Notes: a model not told the origin generated them from the sequence alone. Positions 9,616 through 22,844 are shown, numbered from the stretch's first letter. The stretch: DNA of 64,000 nucleotides from Chenggangzhangella methanolivorans (GCF_019797865.1 NZ_CP081869.1:4478501-4542500); one strand, 5' to 3'. A program made the numbers and translations.

Positions 9616-11241
9616 TCAGTTTTTGATCGCGAAGCAGCTGACGGAGCTGCGCTTCAGGGCCTTGCAGGCGGCGTCGGCCGACTGCTCGTTGAGCCCGGCG
9701 AAGCGCGCGCGGTAATAGGTCGTCGCGCCCTTCGTGAAGGTTTCGGTGAAGGGCTCGGCGGCGTTCAGCGCGCGGCCGCCCTTCGTCTTGGCGTCCGACA
9801 GCAGCGCCTGGGCCTGCGAGGGCTCGGTGGTCGCGCCGATCTGGATCATCCAACCCTTGCGGACCGGCTGCTGCTCGACCACGGGGGCCGACGCCTCGAC
9901 GACGTCGCGAGCGCCGGAACGGGGCGAGCGCGCCGAAACCGGACCGGCCGCGGAGGCGAGCTGGGTGCGCGGCTCTGCTTCGGCCGCGACGCTGCCCGTC
10001 GTGGTCGGGGTCGCGCCCACGACCCAGCGCATCGGCTGCGGGGCCGGAGCGAGCGAGGCGGCCTCGACCGGCTCGGATTCGGCCGAGACGGTGCGAACGC
10101 GGGCCTCGACGATCCGCGCCTCGGGCTTCGGCGTCGCGCCAGAGGCGATCGGCGCCGGAACCGGAGCAGGCGGCGGGGTCGGAACGGTCTCGAGCGACGC
10201 GACGCGCTGGGCGCCGGGCAGCGGAGAGGCGATCGGCGTCGGCACGCTCGCCATGACGGCGGGACGCGCGCCGCGCACGGCGGCGGGCTCGCGGGCGCTG
10301 GCGTCGGCGACGAGCGGCGCGGTGCGCGCGCCGGGCTGCGCCTTCGGCAGGTTGAGGGCGATGAGCTCGCGCATGTGGTTGTCGCGCGAGGGGCCCGAGC
10401 GGCCGCCCATCACCACCGCGACGATCGACCGGCCGTTGCTCTTCACCGAGCTCAGCAGGTTGAAGCCGGAAGCGTTGGTGTAGCCGGTCTTGATGCCGTC
10501 CACGCCCTCGACGCGGCCGAGCAGCTTGTTGTGGTTGCCGATCGAGCGGCCCGCGAAGTTGAACACGCGGGTGCCGAAATAGCCGTAATAGCGCGGGAAC
10601 CGATCCTGGATCGCGCGGCCGAGCGTGACGAGGTCGCGGGCGGTGGTGACATGGCTGCCGTTCGGCAGGCCCGAGGCGTTGCGGAACACCGAGCTCGACA
10701 TGCCGATGGCGCGGGCCTTGCGGGTCATCCGCTCGGCGAAGGCGCTCTCGGAACCTTCCAGGTTGTCGCCGAACGCGCAGGCGACGTCGTTGGCGGATTT
10801 GGTGACGAGCGCCTTGATGCCGTCCTCGACGTCGATCGTCTGGCCGGGGCGCAGGCCGAGCTTGGAGGGCGCGCGGGAGGCGCATTCCGACGACATCGTC
10901 ATGCGGGTGTCGAGGCGGACGCGGCCGCGCTCGAGATCCTCGAACACGAGATAGAGCGTCATCACCTTGGTGACGGAAGCCGGGAAGCGGATCGCGTCGG
11001 CGTTCTTCTCGTAGAGCGTGCGGCCGGTCTTGGCGTCGACCACGAGCGCCGCGTAGTTCGACGCGCCCGTGAAGGTCGCGCCGGCCGCGGCGTGGACGAT
11101 GCGCGGCGCACGCTTCTTCGAGCGCGCCTCGGCATGGTCGAAGGTTGTGAGGAGCGCCGCTCCCGCGAGGCCGGTGATGGCGAGGCCGGTCGCGAGTCGG
11201 GCGCCGAACTTGGTTACGCTACGAGACATTTCTTCCGCCAT
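9616..11241 (-). CDS. D-alanyl-D-alanine carboxypeptidase (S11, PBP5/6 type) with C-terminal SPOR domain
   Basis: Trims the terminal D-Ala from peptidoglycan stem peptides in the periplasm. N-terminal signal segment, then the three penicillin-binding motifs: S89-VT-K92, S149-A-N151 and K251-T-G253. After the catalytic domain comes a Pro/Ala-rich linker of about 150 residues and a SPOR domain at about 455-541 (GWMIQIGATTEPSQAQALL to the end), which binds denuded glycan strands and often directs proteins to the division site. 541 residues from ATG 11241; ATG 11229 is an equally good start. This architecture is common in Hyphomicrobiales. Confidence 0.93.
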   Translation of the reverse strand: MAEEMSRSVTKFGARLATGLAITGLAGAALLTTFDHAEARSKKRAPRIVHAAAGATFTGASNYAALVVDAKTGRTLYEKNADAIRFPASVTKVMTLYLVFEDLERGRVRLDTRMTMSSECASRAPSKLGLRPGQTIDVEDGIKALVTKSANDVACAFGDNLEGSESAFAERMTRKARAIGMSSSVFRNASGLPNGSHVTTARDLVTLGRAIQDRFPRYYGYFGTRVFNFAGRSIGNHNKLLGRVEGVDGIKTGYTNASGFNLLSSVKSNGRSIVAVVMGGRSGPSRDNHMRELIALNLPKAQPGARTAPLVADASAREPAAVRGARPAVMASVPTPIASPLPGAQRVASLETVPTPPPAPVPAPIASGATPKPEARIVEARVRTVSAESEPVEAASLAPAPQPMRWVVGATPTTTGSVAAEAEPRTQLASAAGPVSARSPRSGARDVVEASAPVVEQQPVRKGWMIQIGATTEPSQAQALLSDAKTKGGRALNAAEPFTETFTKGATTYYRARFAGLNEQSADAACKALKRSSVSCFAIKN

Positions 11242-11408
11242 TTCCGTCGTCGCCGTCCCCCGGCGCGATGCTTTTTCCGAGAGGCGCCGCCCCCGCGGCG
11301 CCGATCAGCAGCGCCGCGCGGGCCGAACCCGATGGCGCTGTCAACGACGGTAGGAATTTGCGGTTACGCTCCGGTTAAGCGCGGCGTTGTGCGTTGCAAA
11401 AAACTTCC

Positions 11409-11436
11409 TTGACACGAATGTTGCACTGCATATATC
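11409..11436 (+). promoter_or_regulatory. Sigma-70 type promoter of the phasin gene
   Basis: TTGACA at 11409-11414 and TATATC at 11431-11436 with a 16-base spacer, in a locally AT-rich stretch of an otherwise GC-rich region. The predicted transcript would have a leader of about 105 bases before the phasin start, and a strong AAGGAGGAG site lies at 11534-11542. Confidence 0.7.
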
Positions 11437-11548
11437 TCGCCTGACGGGACGCAAAGCGGATCCCGTTTGGATCGAAAGTGGTGGGTTTGTCGCAGCGGCC
11501 ACGAATGGAGCGCGACGGATCAGACATTCGTCGAAGGAGGAGACAACT

Positions 11549-11881
11549 ATGACGACGACGACTTTTGAAGATTTCCAGAAGTACGGCCGCGAGAACATGG
11601 ATCTCGCGCTGAAGAGCTTCGGCTCGGTGAGCAAGGGTTTCCAGGCCATCGCCGTCGAAGTCGCGGACTATTCGAAGAAGAGCTTCGAAGACAATTCCGC
11701 CCTGGTCGAGAAGCTGGCCGGCGCGAAGACCCTCGACAAGGCGATCGAAGTTCAGTCCGCCTTCGTCAAGACGAGCTACGAGACCTATCTCGCCCGCATG
11801 ACCAAGCTCGGCGAGCTCTACGCGGACATCGCGAAAGAGAGCTACAAACCGGTCGAGACGGCGCTCTCGAAGGCGAAGTGA
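11549..11881 (+). CDS. Phasin family protein
   Basis: 110 residues, predicted all-helical, rich in Lys, Glu and Ala without Cys, e.g. FEDFQKYGRENMDLALKSFG and SFVKTSYE-like segments; this is the short phasin type of Hyphomicrobiales. Phasins coat polyhydroxyalkanoate granules and limit their size. ATG 11549 is chosen because of the AAGGAGGAG ribosome site six bases ahead. With a consensus-like promoter and its own terminator it is a strong monocistronic unit, as expected for an abundant granule protein. No PHA synthase is in the window, so the PHA link comes from the family only. Confidence 0.88.
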   Translation: MTTTTFEDFQKYGRENMDLALKSFGSVSKGFQAIAVEVADYSKKSFEDNSALVEKLAGAKTLDKAIEVQSAFVKTSYETYLARMTKLGELYADIAKESYKPVETALSKAK

Positions 11882-11924
11882 CGTTTCGCCGCGGTTCGCT
11901 CCGCGGCTGAACCAAGAGATTTGA

Positions 11925-11955
11925 AGCCCGGTCGTCAGGCCGGGCTTTCTTTTTG
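11925..11955 (+). terminator. Rho-independent terminator after the phasin gene
   Basis: AGCCCGG (11925-11931) pairs with CCGGGCT (11940-11946), followed by TTCTTTTT. Confidence 0.85.
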
Positions 11956-12340
11956 CGCCCCCGGCTGCGGCTGCGCGTCGGTCCAGTCGGCGCGCCCCGA
12001 CGACCGTGCGGCCGTTCGTGACGACATTGTCATCGTTCGGATCTCCCCGAAGCCGGCGAAGCCGATACGGGCGCCAGCGGTCGGCGCGGCGGGATCGTCA
12101 CGCAGATGTCGTCCGCCGGCCGCGCCGCGCAAATCGGGGCGTGCGCCGCCGCCGGTTCGACGCGCGCCGGGCGGCCTTTTTATCGGACGGGCGAGCCCAT
12201 ACCTGTGTGCTGAGGAGAACGGCCCGCCGCTCTGGCGCCTGCGCTTCGGCGTGCTAGGATCGCATGAACCGATGCGATGCGGCGCCGCGGCGGGAGGCGA
12301 GACGCGGGCCGCCAGCACGAATGGACGGCGCGACCGATCG
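11956..12340. other. Gap between phasin terminator and clpS
   Basis: No convincing gene on either strand: open frames here have neither codon bias nor recognisable motifs. A GC-rich stretch ending in GGCGGCCTTTTT near 12172-12184 could form a weak terminator. The clpS promoter is presumably in the last 150 bases but no clear -35/-10 pair is visible. Confidence 0.4.
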
Positions 12341-12742
12341 ATGCATGAACGACCGACACATCCCGACGACGGCCAGCGGATCCGCAGAGCGGGCGCGGCT
12401 TCGGCGGCGGGTCCGAGGGCTGCCGGTCCCCGTCGCGACGACGACGGGCCGGGAGCGGCGGTCGTCACCAAGACGCGGCCCAAGGTCAAGCGGCCGAGCC
12501 TCTATCGCGTCCTGATCCTGAACGACGACTACACGCCGATGGAGTTCGTCGTCCACGTGCTCGAACAGTTCTTTTCCAAAGACCGTGAAGCTGCGACGCG
12601 GATCATGCTCCACGTCCACAATCACGGCGCAGGAGAGTGCGGCGTCTACACTTACGAAGTCGCCGAAACCAAAGTGACGCAGGTGATGGATTTCGCCCGA
12701 AAGCACCAGCACCCGCTGCAATGCGTCATGGAGAAGAAGTGA
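12341..12742 (+). CDS. clpS: ATP-dependent Clp protease adaptor
   Basis: Delivers N-end-rule substrates to ClpAP. The conserved core starts at about residue 50: [20 protein letters not shown], then [19 protein letters not shown] and a terminal [10 protein letters not shown]. The N-terminal 45 residues are a basic, low-complexity extension typical of alphaproteobacterial ClpS, with no conserved sequence. ATG 12341 is the in-frame start with a full length of 133 residues; another ATG four bases on (12345) is in a different frame. Ten bases separate the stop from clpA, so both are co-transcribed. Confidence 0.9.
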   Translation: MHERPTHPDDGQRIRRAGAASAAGPRAAGPRRDDDGPGAAVVTKTRPKVKRPSLYRVLILNDDYTPMEFVVHVLEQFFSKDREAATRIMLHVHNHGAGECGVYTYEVAETKVTQVMDFARKHQHPLQCVMEKK

Positions 12743-12752
12743 GGTAATCCAG

Positions 12753-15206
<2,454 letters not shown>

Positions 15207-15247
15207 GGCGGGCGGCCGGCTCCGCTCCGCGCCGCGGAGCTGAGCCT

Positions 15248-16001
15248 TTGGCCGAAGACGGTTCGAACATCGAGGCGCCGGACGATCCCGGCGCCTCGTA
15301 CTGGTTCTGGAACGGGGCCCGGTCGGCGCTGAGCGTCCCGGGCCTCGTGCTGTTCTGCAGCTATTTCGGCTTCGGCGCGATGACGCACGACTTCGGCTGG
15401 TCGTGGTGGATCGCGGGCCTTTCGACCTTGCTGATCTGGGCCGGGCCCGGACAGCTGGTGCTGGCCGGCTCGCTCGCCAACGGGGCGGGCCTCGCCGCCT
15501 CCGCGCTTGCGGTCACGATCTCGGCCGTGCGCCTCCTGCCGATGGTCATCGCGATCCTTCCCGCCTTGCGCACGACGGAGACGCGGCTCGGCACGCGCCT
15601 GCTCGCGGCGCATTTCGTCGCCGTCACGGCGTGGTTCGAGGGCGGCCGGCGCACGCAGATGATGCCGCGCTCGGGGCGCATGCCCTTCTTCCTCGGCTTG
15701 GCGAGCGGACTTGCGCTCGGCAGCACGCTCGCCACGATCGCGGGCCATCAGGCCGCCGGCCTGCTGCCGCCGGCGCTCGCCATCGGATTGCTCGGCCTGA
15801 CGCCGATCTACTTCCTGCTGTCGCTGGAGCGCGGCGCGAGGGGGCGTCGGCGAGAAGACGGCGATCGTCATCGGCCTCGTGACGGCGCCGGTCGTCGCGC
15901 AGATGTCCCCGAGTCTCGACCTGTTGCTGACCGGCCTCGCGGGCGGCACCGCGGCCTTTTTGATAGACCGCGCGATCGCCCGGCGAAGGACGCCGTCGTG
16001 A
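15248..16001 (+). CDS. azlC: AzlC family branched-chain amino acid exporter, large subunit (frame broken once)
   Basis: Starts at TTG 15248; the protein is hydrophobic with several membrane segments (e.g. VPGLVLFCSYFGFGAM) and the family motifs GPGQLVLAGSLANGA and SAVRLLPMVIAILP. Near 15840, in the run GAGGGGGCG, one base too many (or two too few) shifts the frame; the correct frame then reads EKTAIVIGLVTAPVVAQ and ends at TGA 15999-16001. Joined length is about 251 residues. AzlC and AzlD together are linked to export of branched-chain amino acids or their analogues. The gene overlaps azlD by four bases. Confidence 0.85.
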
Positions 16002-16339
16002 TCCAGCACGACGACTGGTTCATGCTGCTGGCGCTTCTGGCCGCCTTCGCCGCGAACGAGGTCTGGCGCTCGCTCGGCGTCGTTCTGTCGGCGCGACTGC
16101 GCGAGGACAGCGCGCTGTTCGCCTGGGTGCGGATGGTGGCGACAGCGCTGGTGGCGGGGCTGGTGGCGAAGCTGGTGCTCTCGCCGACGGGCGCCTTCGG
16201 GCAGGCCCCGCTGTGGCTGAGGCTCGCCGCGGTCGGCTGCGGCGTCGCGGCTTACGCCGCTGGGCGGCGGTCGATGGCGCTTGGCGTTGGCGTCAGCGCC
16301 GCCGCGCTCATCGCGGGGATGGCCTGGCTCGGGCCGTAG
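15998..16339 (+). CDS. azlD: AzlD family membrane protein, small exporter subunit
   Basis: 113 residues from GTG 15998, which overlaps the azlC stop (GTGA). Three to four hydrophobic segments, opening WFMLLALLAAFAANEVWRSL, then LVAGLVAKLVLSPTG and a hydrophobic end. AzlD is the small partner of AzlC. Because of the frame error in azlC both can be misread as one 363-residue fusion; the overlapping start and stop argue that they are two genes. Confidence 0.8.
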   Translation: MIQHDDWFMLLALLAAFAANEVWRSLGVVLSARLREDSALFAWVRMVATALVAGLVAKLVLSPTGAFGQAPLWLRLAAVGCGVAAYAAGRRSMALGVGVSAAALIAGMAWLGP

Positions 16340-16369
16340 CCGGCCGAATTTCGCGCGCGAACCATCGCC

Positions 16370-16461
16370 GTCATGCCCGTTCTTGCGCTGGTATCCACGA
16401 CTTCGGCGGAGAGCTCTCCGATCCTAGAAGGCGTGGATGCCCCGCTGCCGCCGGGCATGAC
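16370..16461. repeat. Dispersed palindromic element, GTCATGCCCG family
   Basis: About 92 bases bounded by GTCATGCCCG and its inverse CGGGCATGAC, with inner partner segments TATCCACGACTTC and GAAGGCGTGGATG. A close relative of the same length lies at 37771-37864, and half an element at 30705-30730. All are between genes. Confidence 0.75.
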
Positions 16462-16506
16462 GGCGACGTTGCGCCTGCGATCGTCGCGTTGGCGGGTCCA
16501 AACGCA

Positions 16507-16537
16507 GTTCGGCCCCGACCGGAGGCCGGGGCCGAAC
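16507..16537 (-). terminator. Probable terminator of gltA
   Basis: Perfect 10-base inverted repeat GTTCGGCCCC (16507-16516) and GGGGCCGAAC (16528-16537), 25 bases past the gltA stop. The T run on the minus strand is weak (TGCGTTTGG), so the call is by position and stem. Confidence 0.5.
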
Positions 16538-16562
16538 CAAACTTGCGTCGGAACCCCTGCGC

Positions 16563-17900
16563 TCAGCGGCGCTGGGAGATCGGCATGTAGTCGCGCAACG
16601 GCGCGCCGGTGTAGAGCTGGCGCGGGCGGCCGATGCGCTGGGACGGATCCTCGAACATCTCCTTCCACTGCGCGATCCAGCCAACGGTGCGGGCGACGGC
16701 GAACAGCACGGTGAACATCGACACCGGGATGCCCATCGCCTTCAGCGTGATGCCCGAGTAGAAATCGATGTTCGGGTAGAGCTTGCGCTCGACGAAATAC
16801 TCATCCTTGAGCGCGATCTGCTCGAGCTCCATCGCGACGTCGAGCAGCGGGTCGTCCTTGATGCCGAGTTCGCCCAGAACCTCATGGCAGGTCTTCTGCA
16901 TGATCTTGGCGCGCGGATCGTAGTTCTTGTAGACGCGGTGCCCGAAGCCCATCAGGCGGAACGGGTCGTTCTTGTCCTTGGCCTTGGCCACGTATTTCGA
17001 AACGTTCTCGGGCTTGCCGATCTCGCCCAGCATCTTGAGCGCGGCCTCGTTCGCGCCGCCATGCGCCGGGCCCCAGAGGCAGGCGATGCCGGCCGCGATG
17101 CAGGCGAAGGGATTGGCGCCCGACGAGCCTGCGAGACGCACCGTCGAGGTGGAGGCGTTCTGCTCGTGGTCGGCATGCAGGATGAAGATGCGGTCCATGG
17201 CGCGCGCCAGAACCGGGTTCACCTTGTACTCTTCGCACGGCACCGCGAAGCACATGTTCAGGAAGTTGGCCGAGAAATCGAGCGCGTTCTGCGGATAGAC
17301 GAAGGGCTGGCCGACCGAATACTTGAACGCCATGGCGGCGAGCGTCGGCGTCTTGGCGATCATGCGGATCGCCGCGATCTCGCGCTGCTCGGGATCGTTG
17401 ATGTCGGTCGAGTCGTGATAGAAGGCCGAGAGCGCGCCGACGACGCCGCACATCACGGCCATCGGGTGGGCGTCGCGGCGGAAGCCCGAATAGAACCGCG
17501 ACATCTGCTCATGCACCATGGTGTGGCGCGTGACCTGGCGGTCGAAGTCGGCCTTCTGGGCCGAGGTCGGCAGCTCGCCATGGAGCAGCAGGTAGCAGGT
17601 TTCGAGGAAGTCGCCGTTCTCGGCCAGCTGGTCGATCGGGTAGCCGCGATAGAGCAGCACGCCCTCGTCGCCGTCGATGTAGGTGATCTTCGACTCGCAG
17701 CTCGCCGTCGAGGTGAAGCCGGGATCGTAGGTGAACATCCCGGTGTTCTTGTAGAGCGTCTGGACATCGAGCACGGACGGCCCGATCGAGCCGTGGCGGA
17801 TCGGCAGATCCATGCTGGCGCCGCCCACCGAGAGCGTGCCCGGAGCGTCGGAACTGATCTCGGCTTCCTTGAATTTGACCGTGCTGGCCGTCGGTGACAT
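16563..17900 (-). CDS. gltA: Citrate synthase
   Basis: Condenses acetyl-CoA and oxaloacetate to start the TCA cycle. 445 residues in a single frame, the length of the hexameric Gram-negative type. Catalytic residues are visible: His in [11 protein letters not shown], His in [12 protein letters not shown] and Asp in [10 protein letters not shown]. Also VTKVGDE-like N-terminal region replaced here by [18 protein letters not shown], usual for alphaproteobacteria. It forms the end of the minus-strand block that includes gltX; about 165 bases separate them, containing the gltA promoter. Confidence 0.97.
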   Translation of the reverse strand: MSPTASTVKFKEAEISSDAPGTLSVGGASMDLPIRHGSIGPSVLDVQTLYKNTGMFTYDPGFTSTASCESKITYIDGDEGVLLYRGYPIDQLAENGDFLETCYLLLHGELPTSAQKADFDRQVTRHTMVHEQMSRFYSGFRRDAHPMAVMCGVVGALSAFYHDSTDINDPEQREIAAIRMIAKTPTLAAMAFKYSVGQPFVYPQNALDFSANFLNMCFAVPCEEYKVNPVLARAMDRIFILHADHEQNASTSTVRLAGSSGANPFACIAAGIACLWGPAHGGANEAALKMLGEIGKPENVSKYVAKAKDKNDPFRLMGFGHRVYKNYDPRAKIMQKTCHEVLGELGIKDDPLLDVAMELEQIALKDEYFVERKLYPNIDFYSGITLKAMGIPVSMFTVLFAVARTVGWIAQWKEMFEDPSQRIGRPRQLYTGAPLRDYMPISQRR

Positions 17901-18067
17901 GCGCCATACCCCTTAGCTGAAACAGTGAGGTCTCACGCCGCTCTGACCGGCGCTTTCAGGCCTCGCTCGGAGGCCGCCGGGTCTCATGGCGGCTGCGAGC
18001 CTATACGACTATTGTTGCAGCGCAAACTAGGGCGCGGAGCGCCTTTGGCGAGTTTTTTTGATCGGTT

Positions 18068-19506
18068 TCAGACCTTCTGAATCTGCCGGGCCTGATCCTC
18101 AATTCGCCCAAGGCTTTCTTCGCGTCCGAGCGCCGCAAGCACGTCGAAAATGCCGGGCGACGTCTTGCGTCCCGTGAGCGCCGCGCGCAGCGGCTGGGCG
18201 ACCGCGCCGAGTTTCACGCCCGCGTGCTCGGCGACGCGTCGCACCACGGCCTCGGCGTCGGCGGCGGACCATTCGGGAAGGGCCGCCAGTCCCTGATGGG
18301 TCGCGGCCAGCAGGCTGCGCGCCTCCGGCGTAAGCAGCTGTTCGGCGGCGGGCTCCATGGCGAGCGGGCGCTCGTCGGTTAGGAAGCGCGCGCCGTCGAG
18401 CAGCTCGACCAGCGTCTTGGCGCGCTCCTTCAGCCCCGGCAGCGCGAGCGCGAAGGCGTCCCACCGGCCGGTGGCGTCGAGCTTGGCCGCCGCCGCCTCG
18501 CCGCCCGGCAGGAAGGGCAGGGCCGTCCGGAACGCCGCCAGGAGATCGGCGTCCGGCGTCTCGCGCATGTAGTGGCCGTTGAGGTTCGACAGCTTGACCT
18601 GGTCGAAACGCGCGGCGGAGCGGCCGACCGAGCCGATGTCGAACCATTCGACCGCCTGTTCGGTCGAGAAGATCTCGTCGTCGCCGTGGCTCCAGCCGAG
18701 CCGCGCCAGATAGTTGCGCAGCGCCGCTGGCAGGAAGCCCATCTCGCGATAGGCCTCGACGCCCAGCGCGCCGTGGCGCTTCGACAGCTTCGCGCCGTCC
18801 GGCCCGTGGATCAGCGGGATGTGGGCCATTTTCGGCACGTCCCAGCCGAGCGCCTGGTAGATCTGCGTCTGGCGGGCGGCGTTGGTCAGATGGTCGACGC
18901 CGCGGATGACGTGGGTGACGCCCATGTCGTGGTCGTCCACGACCACGGCGAGCATGTAGGTGGGCGTTCCGTCCGAGCGCAGCAGGACGAGGTCGTCGAG
19001 GTCCTTGTTGGGGATCACGACGCGGCCCTGCACGAGGTCGTCCACCACTGTCTCCCCCTCGGTCGGGGCCTTCAGGCGAATGGCGGGCGCGCGGCCTTCC
19101 GGCGCGTCAGAAGCCGGGCGATCGCGCCAGCGGCCGTCATAGCGGGGCGCGCGGCCCTCGGCTTGAGCGGGTCGAGCGCATCTCCTCGAGCTTCTGCCGA
19201 GGCGTAGCAGCGATAGGCGCGGCCGTCGGCGAGCATCTGCTCCACGGCTTCCCGGTGGCGCTCGGCGCGGGCGAACTGGAACACCGGCTCGCCGTCCCAG
19301 TCGAGGCCGATCCATTTCAGTCCGTCGAGGATCGCGTCGATCGCGCCTTGCGTGGAGCGCGCGCGGTCGGTGTCCTCGATCCGGAGCAGCATCTTGCCGC
19401 CGAGGCTTCTGGCGAAGAGCCAGTTGAACAAGGCGGTGCGCGCCCCCCCAATGTGGAGGAAGCCGGTGGGCGACGGCGCGAAGCGGGTGACGACGGGTTC
19501 GGTCAC
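18068..19506 (-). CDS. gltX: Glutamate--tRNA ligase (frame broken at least twice)
   Basis: Charges tRNA-Glu (in this group often also tRNA-Gln). GTG 19506 starts [20 protein letters not shown] with the HIGH motif as HIGG, followed by [13 protein letters not shown] and [12 protein letters not shown]. After CYASAE (about 19195) the frame is lost by one extra base and again about 20 bases later; the remainder lies in the frame with [31 protein letters not shown], the KMSKS variant GAKLSKRHG and a normal C-terminus. Joined length is about 478 residues. The enzyme is essential, so these breaks cannot be real. Confidence 0.93.
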
Positions 19507-19606
19507 GGGCGGACGGTCTGGCTCTCGGAAAGGTTGCGTGCGAGGCTCATGGAGCCGCGCGTTGCGGCCCTCCTAACACAGGCGGCGGACCGGGGAAAAG
19601 ACGGCC

Positions 19607-21909
19607 ATGGCCATCGCGCCGAGCGGGCGTGAGTCGGACGGAGTTCGGGGCAGGGCGCGCGCGATCGCGCTGCCCGGGACCCGCACGCGCGCCGGCGCGC
19701 TGCCGGGCCTTTGGCGCGCCGCGCAGGGCTGGCTGCTCGACCGCCTCGCCGAGGAGGCGGAAGCCGGCCGTCCCGCGCTCTGGCTGCCGGTCGCTTTCGG
19801 CGTCGGCTGCGCGGTCTATTTCGCCGCCGCGCATGAGCCGGAGCTCTGGGCCGCGGCGCTCGCTTTCGGGATCTCCGCCGGCCTTGTGGTCGCGGCGCGA
19901 AAGCGCTTCCTTATCCTTGGCCTGGCTGTCGGGCTTGCGGCCGTAGCGGCGGGGTTTTTGGCCGGAAAGCTCGCGACGATCCGCGCCGACGCGCCGGTTC
20001 TGGCGCGCCCGATGTCCGCGGAAGTCGTCGGCCGCGTCGCGCTGATCGAGCCGCGCGAGAACGCCAGGCGGCGGGTGACGCTCGAGGTCGAACGCTTCGG
20101 CCCGCTCGAGGACGAGGACCTGCCGCGCCGCGTGCGCTTCACGCTTGGGCCCGAGCCCGCCTTCACGGCCGGAGACCGCGTCTCGCTCGAAGCTTTCTGG
20201 CGGCCGCCCGAGGGGCCGGTGCGGCCCGGCGGCTACGACTTCGCGCGCGTCGCCTTCTTCAACGGGATCGGCGCGAGCGCCTTCGCGCCGAAGAACGTGA
20301 AGGCCTGGGGCCCTGCCGAAACGCAAGGCTGGGACGCGGCCCTTCAACGATTGCGCGAACGGCTGACGAAGCGCATCACCGCCGCAGTGGGCGGTCCTGA
20401 AGGAACGGTGGCGGCCGCGCTCGTCACCGGCGTTCAGGGGCCGATCCCGCAGCCGACCGAGGACGCGCTGCGCGCCGCGGGCCTCAGCCACATCCTGTCG
20501 ATCTCCGGTCTTCACATGGCGCTGATCGCCGGGACGCTGTTCGCTCTCGTGCGCGCGGCGCTGGCGCTCATTCCGGGCCTTGCGCTGCGATGGCCGGTGA
20601 AGGGCGTCGCAGCGGCGCTCGCGCTCGCCGGGGCGACCTTTTACCTGGCGCTCTCGGGCGCGGAGGTCGCGACGCAGCGCTCCTACGTCATGATCGCGGT
20701 GGCGTTCGTCGCGGTGCTGGTCGGCCGCCCGGCGCTGTCGCTGCGAAACTTCGCGCTCGCGGCCTCGCCGTGATGGCGCTGACGCCCGACGCGCTGCTCG
20801 GGCCGAGCTTCCAGATGTCGTTCGCGGCGGTCGCGGGCCTCCTCGCCTGGTTCGAGGCGCGCAAGGGCAAGGCGAAGCCGCCGCCGCCCGAAACCCTTGC
20901 GGGCAAGGCGCTGCGCTGGTTCGCCGCCGCCGCGGCCGTCGCCGTGATGACGACGATCGTCGCGGGTCTCGCGACCGCGCCCTTCGCCGCCTATCACTTC
21001 CACCGCACCACCCCCTATTCGCTGGTCGGCAACGCGCTCGCCACCCCGCTGCTCGGGATCATCGTGATGCCGAGCGTCGTCGGCGGCCTCGCCTTCGCGC
21101 CGCTCGGGCTCGACGGACCTTGGTGGCAGGCCATGGGCTTTGGCCTGCGCGGCGTATTGGCGATCGCCGAGACCGTCGCCTCGTGGCCTGGCTCCGAACG
21201 CTTCGTGTTCGCCTTCGGGGAAACGGCGCTCATCCTGTTCGCGGTCGGGATCGCCTGGCTCTGCCTGTGGCGAACGGCGCTGCGCTATCTCGGCGCGCCC
21301 GCGATCGGCCTCGCGCTCGCGCTGGCGGCGTTTCCGGCGCGGCCCGACGTCGTGATCGACGCCTCCGGACGGCAGATCGCCGCGCGCGGGCCCGACGGGC
21401 GCCTGGCGATCCTCGGAGGCCGGGCGTCGAGCTTCTCGGCGAGGGTCTGGCGCGGGGCTGACGGCGAGGCGCCGGGGGGCCCGAGTCCCGACGGCGGGCG
21501 CTGCGACTCGCAAGGCTGCGTCGCGCCGCTTTCCGGCGGTGGAGAGGTCGCGCTCGTGACCGACGCGCGGGCCTTCGCCGAGGAGTGCCGGATTGCGACG
21601 CTCGTCGTCACGCCGCTCGTCGCGCCGAAGGCCTGCAGCGAAACCGCGGCGGTCGTCGACCGGCGGACGCTCGCCGCGACCGGCGCGCTGGAGCTGACGC
21701 GGCAAGGCGTGGCGTTCTCGGCCAAGGCGGCGCGCGATCCGGCCGGACGGCGTCCGTGGACGGGCCCTATGCTTCGCGATCCGCCGCCGGCGGAGGCGCT
21801 GCGGCTGAGCTTCGCCACGCAGCCGAAGGCGGCCGGACCGCCGCAGGATCACAAGATCGTCGATCCCACGGAACCGGACGATATGACAGGCGACGGCGAA
21901 GAGCCCTAG
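19607..21909 (+). CDS. comEC: ComEC/Rec2-family DNA uptake channel protein (frame broken once)
   Basis: Inner-membrane protein that passes single-stranded DNA into the cytoplasm during transformation in competent species. N-terminal membrane and OB-like part, then the hallmark competence domain with GLSHILSISGLHMALIAG and RSYVMIAVAFVAVLVGRPAL. At about 20766 one C is missing (GCGGCCTCG for GCGGCCCTCG); the following frame, AVMALTPDALLGPSFQMSF, continues to 21909. Joined length is about 767 residues. The C-terminal part is a degenerate beta-lactamase-like region without clear metal ligands. Conserved neighbour of lexA and gltX but on the opposite strand to both, and no other competence gene is in view. 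Confidence 0.88.
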
Positions 21910-21942
21910 CGTCTGCGGCCGCTCGATGCCGCCGACATATCC

Positions 21943-21977
21943 GTCCCCCTTCCCTTGCGGGAGAGGGTTAGGGGGAG
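21943..21977. repeat. Imperfect extragenic palindrome between comEC and lexA
   Basis: GTCCCCCTTCCCTTGCGGGA followed by GAGGGTTAGGGGGA forms an imperfect hairpin of the CCCTCCC/GGGAGGG kind also seen after qorA. A second piece with CTTCTCCCACAGCGGGA is at 22043-22059. The 186-base gap holds nothing else. Confidence 0.5.
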
Positions 21978-22095
21978 CCTCCGAACTTTACAAAAAGGCG
22001 CCGCCCGCGCCCCTCAAGCGGCCAGCGCTTCGCGTCGCCTACCTTCTCCCACAGCGGGATAAGGAGAGACGCCGTCGCGTCGAAAGGCGAAGCCT

Positions 22096-22796
22096 TCAAT
22101 ACCGGCGGATCAGCCCCACGAGCCGGCCCTGGATCGCGACGCGGTCGGGGCCGAAGATGCGGGTCTCGTAGGCCGGGTTGGCGGCCTCGAGAGCGATCGA
22201 GGCGCCGCGCTTCCTTAGACGCTTCAGCGTCGCCTCTTCGTCGTCGACCAGCGCGACGACGATGTCGCCGGTGTCGGCGGTGGTCTGCTTCTTGATCAGC
22301 ACCAGGTCGCCGTCGAGGATCCCGGCCTCGATCATCGAGTCGCCGCGCACTTCGAGCGCGAAATGCTCGCCGCCGCCCAACATGTCGGGCGACACCGAGA
22401 TCGTGTGGCTGCGCGACTGGATCGCCTCGATCGGCACGCCGGCGGCGATGCGCCCCATGACGGGGACGGAGACCGAGCGGGGATCCTCATCCTCGTTCGC
22501 TGGCTGCGGACGGCGGCCGAGGCTGCCCTCGATGACGTTCGGAGAGAACCGGCCGGTCGGCCGCGTGACGGCGGGAGCGGCGGCTTCCGGCAGCTTCACC
22601 ACCTCGAGAGCCCTGGCCCGGTTCGGCAGGCGGCGGATGAAGCCGCGCTCCTCCAGCGCCATGATGAGACGGTGGATGCCGGACTTCGACTGAAGCCCCA
22701 GCGCATCCTTCATCTCCTCGAACGAGGGGGAACGCCGGTCTCCTTCAGCCGCTCGTGAATGAAGCGCAGGAGATCATATTGCTTGCGGGTCAGCAT
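22096..22796 (-). CDS. lexA: SOS response repressor and self-cleaving protease LexA (frame broken once)
   Basis: Represses DNA-damage genes and cleaves itself when RecA is activated. The N-terminus starts at ATG 22796: [20 protein letters not shown]. Near 22727 a run of C residues is one base short, and the next frame continues [20 protein letters not shown], the winged-helix DNA-reading part. The protease half holds the Ala-Gly cleavage site in [11 protein letters not shown], the catalytic Ser in [10 protein letters not shown] and the catalytic Lys in EEATLKRL. Joined length 233 residues. An SOS box 50 bases upstream implies autoregulation. Confidence 0.94.
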
Positions 22797-22844
22797 CGAC
22801 GGCTCCGCGCGAGGCCAAAACAAATCATGAACACGACCGTAACT

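Noticed and set aside
11935..12489. A 184-codon minus-strand frame upstream of clpS
   Set aside because: It overlaps the phasin terminator and the clpS start, is Pro/Ser/Arg-rich and has no recognisable domain.
15248..16339. A possible AzlC-AzlD fusion protein
   Set aside because: The middle 50 residues are out of frame; the correct frame gives a normal AzlC end whose stop overlaps the AzlD GTG start. The fusion comes from a one-base error.
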